Below are positions 63,680-64,000 of a stretch of DNA of 64,000 bases, one piece after another (position 1 is the stretch's first letter; each line of letters opens with the position of its first letter). The notes under the pieces were generated by a model. That model made no database searches and had not been told where the DNA came from. It worked only from the letters and a program-made list of their open reading frames with translations. This DNA is from an uncultured Hyphomicrobiales bacterium. GTDB lineage: Bacteria; Pseudomonadota; Alphaproteobacteria; Rhizobiales; Beijerinckiaceae. A program made the position numbers and the translations under genes. The DNA lies in assembly GCA_903902915.1 (NCBI GenBank), contig CAIUWR010000015.1, positions 1 to 64,000 of the forward strand, read 5' to 3'.

Positions 63680-64000
63680 TTACGGCAGCAGCACCACCGG
63701 CCCCGCGTGTTGCGCGGCTTCCGCGTCGCGGTGGGCTTTCATGGCGTCTTGCAGGGGGTAGGTGCGGGTGGCGGCGGTTTTCAGCACGCCTGCGCCCACC
63801 AGCGCGAACAGTTCCGCGCAGAGCGCCTTGAAGCGCGTGGGATCGCCGAGGAAATGGCTGACGCCCGGGCGCCACATGGAGAGCGTGCCCTTCAGCGACA
63901 GCAGCATGATGTCCACCGGGGGCACATGGCCCGAGGCGTTGCCGTAATTGACCAGCGTGCCGAAGGGGGCGGTGCAGTCCATGGAGGGAATGAACGTGTC
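63680..64000 (-). CDS. Zinc-independent quinone oxidoreductase/MDR family protein, C-terminal part (runs off the window)
   Basis: The C-terminal 107 residues of a medium-chain dehydrogenase: CTAPFGTLVNYGNASGHVPPVD, LSLKGTLSMWRPGVSHFL, and the ending YPLQDAMKAHRDAEA..AGPVVLLP typical of quinone oxidoreductases. It continues past base 64000, so its N terminus is not visible here. Confidence 0.8.
   Translation of the reverse strand, partial: DTFIPSMDCTAPFGTLVNYGNASGHVPPVDIMLLSLKGTLSMWRPGVSHFLGDPTRFKALCAELFALVGAGVLKTAATRTYPLQDAMKAHRDAEAAQHAGPVVLLP

Overview
The window reads as a chromosomal segment of a GC-rich alphaproteobacterium, probably of the Hyphomicrobiales (Rhizobiales). The basis is the housekeeping set (map next to radC, sfsA, a CinA-type protein, gpt, hisI, folE, cysE, a DUF3126 protein, a gamma carbonic anhydrase), the high GC, and many solute-binding proteins. 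The exact genus cannot be fixed from sequence alone. No rRNA, CRISPR array, recognisable insertion sequence or prophage was found; one tRNA gene, tRNA-Leu(UAA), is present.

Region by region. 0-2.1 kb is decayed, lower-GC DNA with a 5'-truncated substrate-binding-protein gene. 2.2-9.5 kb holds an EF-hand repeat protein, a membrane acyltransferase, a PLP amino-acid decarboxylase divergent from an ATP-grasp protein, and a nickel/cobalt permease. 9.9-12.8 kb is a tightly overlapping three-gene operon (SAM methyltransferase, beta-hydroxyacid-type dehydrogenase, glutamate-semialdehyde-aminomutase-type PLP enzyme) that looks like an unassigned small-molecule pathway. 13.2-16.9 kb holds the first of two unusual ion channels, a dihaem cytochrome c and a sorbosone/glucose-dehydrogenase-like protein.

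17-29.4 kb is a catabolic region: a crotonase, two SDRs, an alpha/beta hydrolase and a luciferase-like monooxygenase, surrounded by orphan periplasmic solute-binding proteins (NMT1, Bug/TctC and TAXI types) with no permease genes. 29.5-31.7 kb holds the second ion channel, translationally coupled to a small single-span membrane protein. 31.9-39.9 kb has an MFS/dehydrogenase pair, an outer-membrane beta-barrel protein, radC-map, and a copper-handling operon (DUF2946-like protein, YcnI-like protein, CopC-CopD fusion). 40-58 kb is largely housekeeping, interrupted by a TetR/glycosyltransferase pair. 58.3-64 kb has another Bug protein, an MmeI-like restriction-methylation protein whose start codon lies inside a nested inverted repeat, a DUF559 protein, palindromic intergenic repeats and a partial quinone oxidoreductase.

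The most notable observation is the pair of channel proteins at 13.2 and 29.5 kb. Each carries two complete voltage-sensor domains in tandem, offset by 150 residues and each with a fully charged S4, ahead of a single potassium-type pore. Bases of functional statements are separated in each entry; nothing here was checked against a database.
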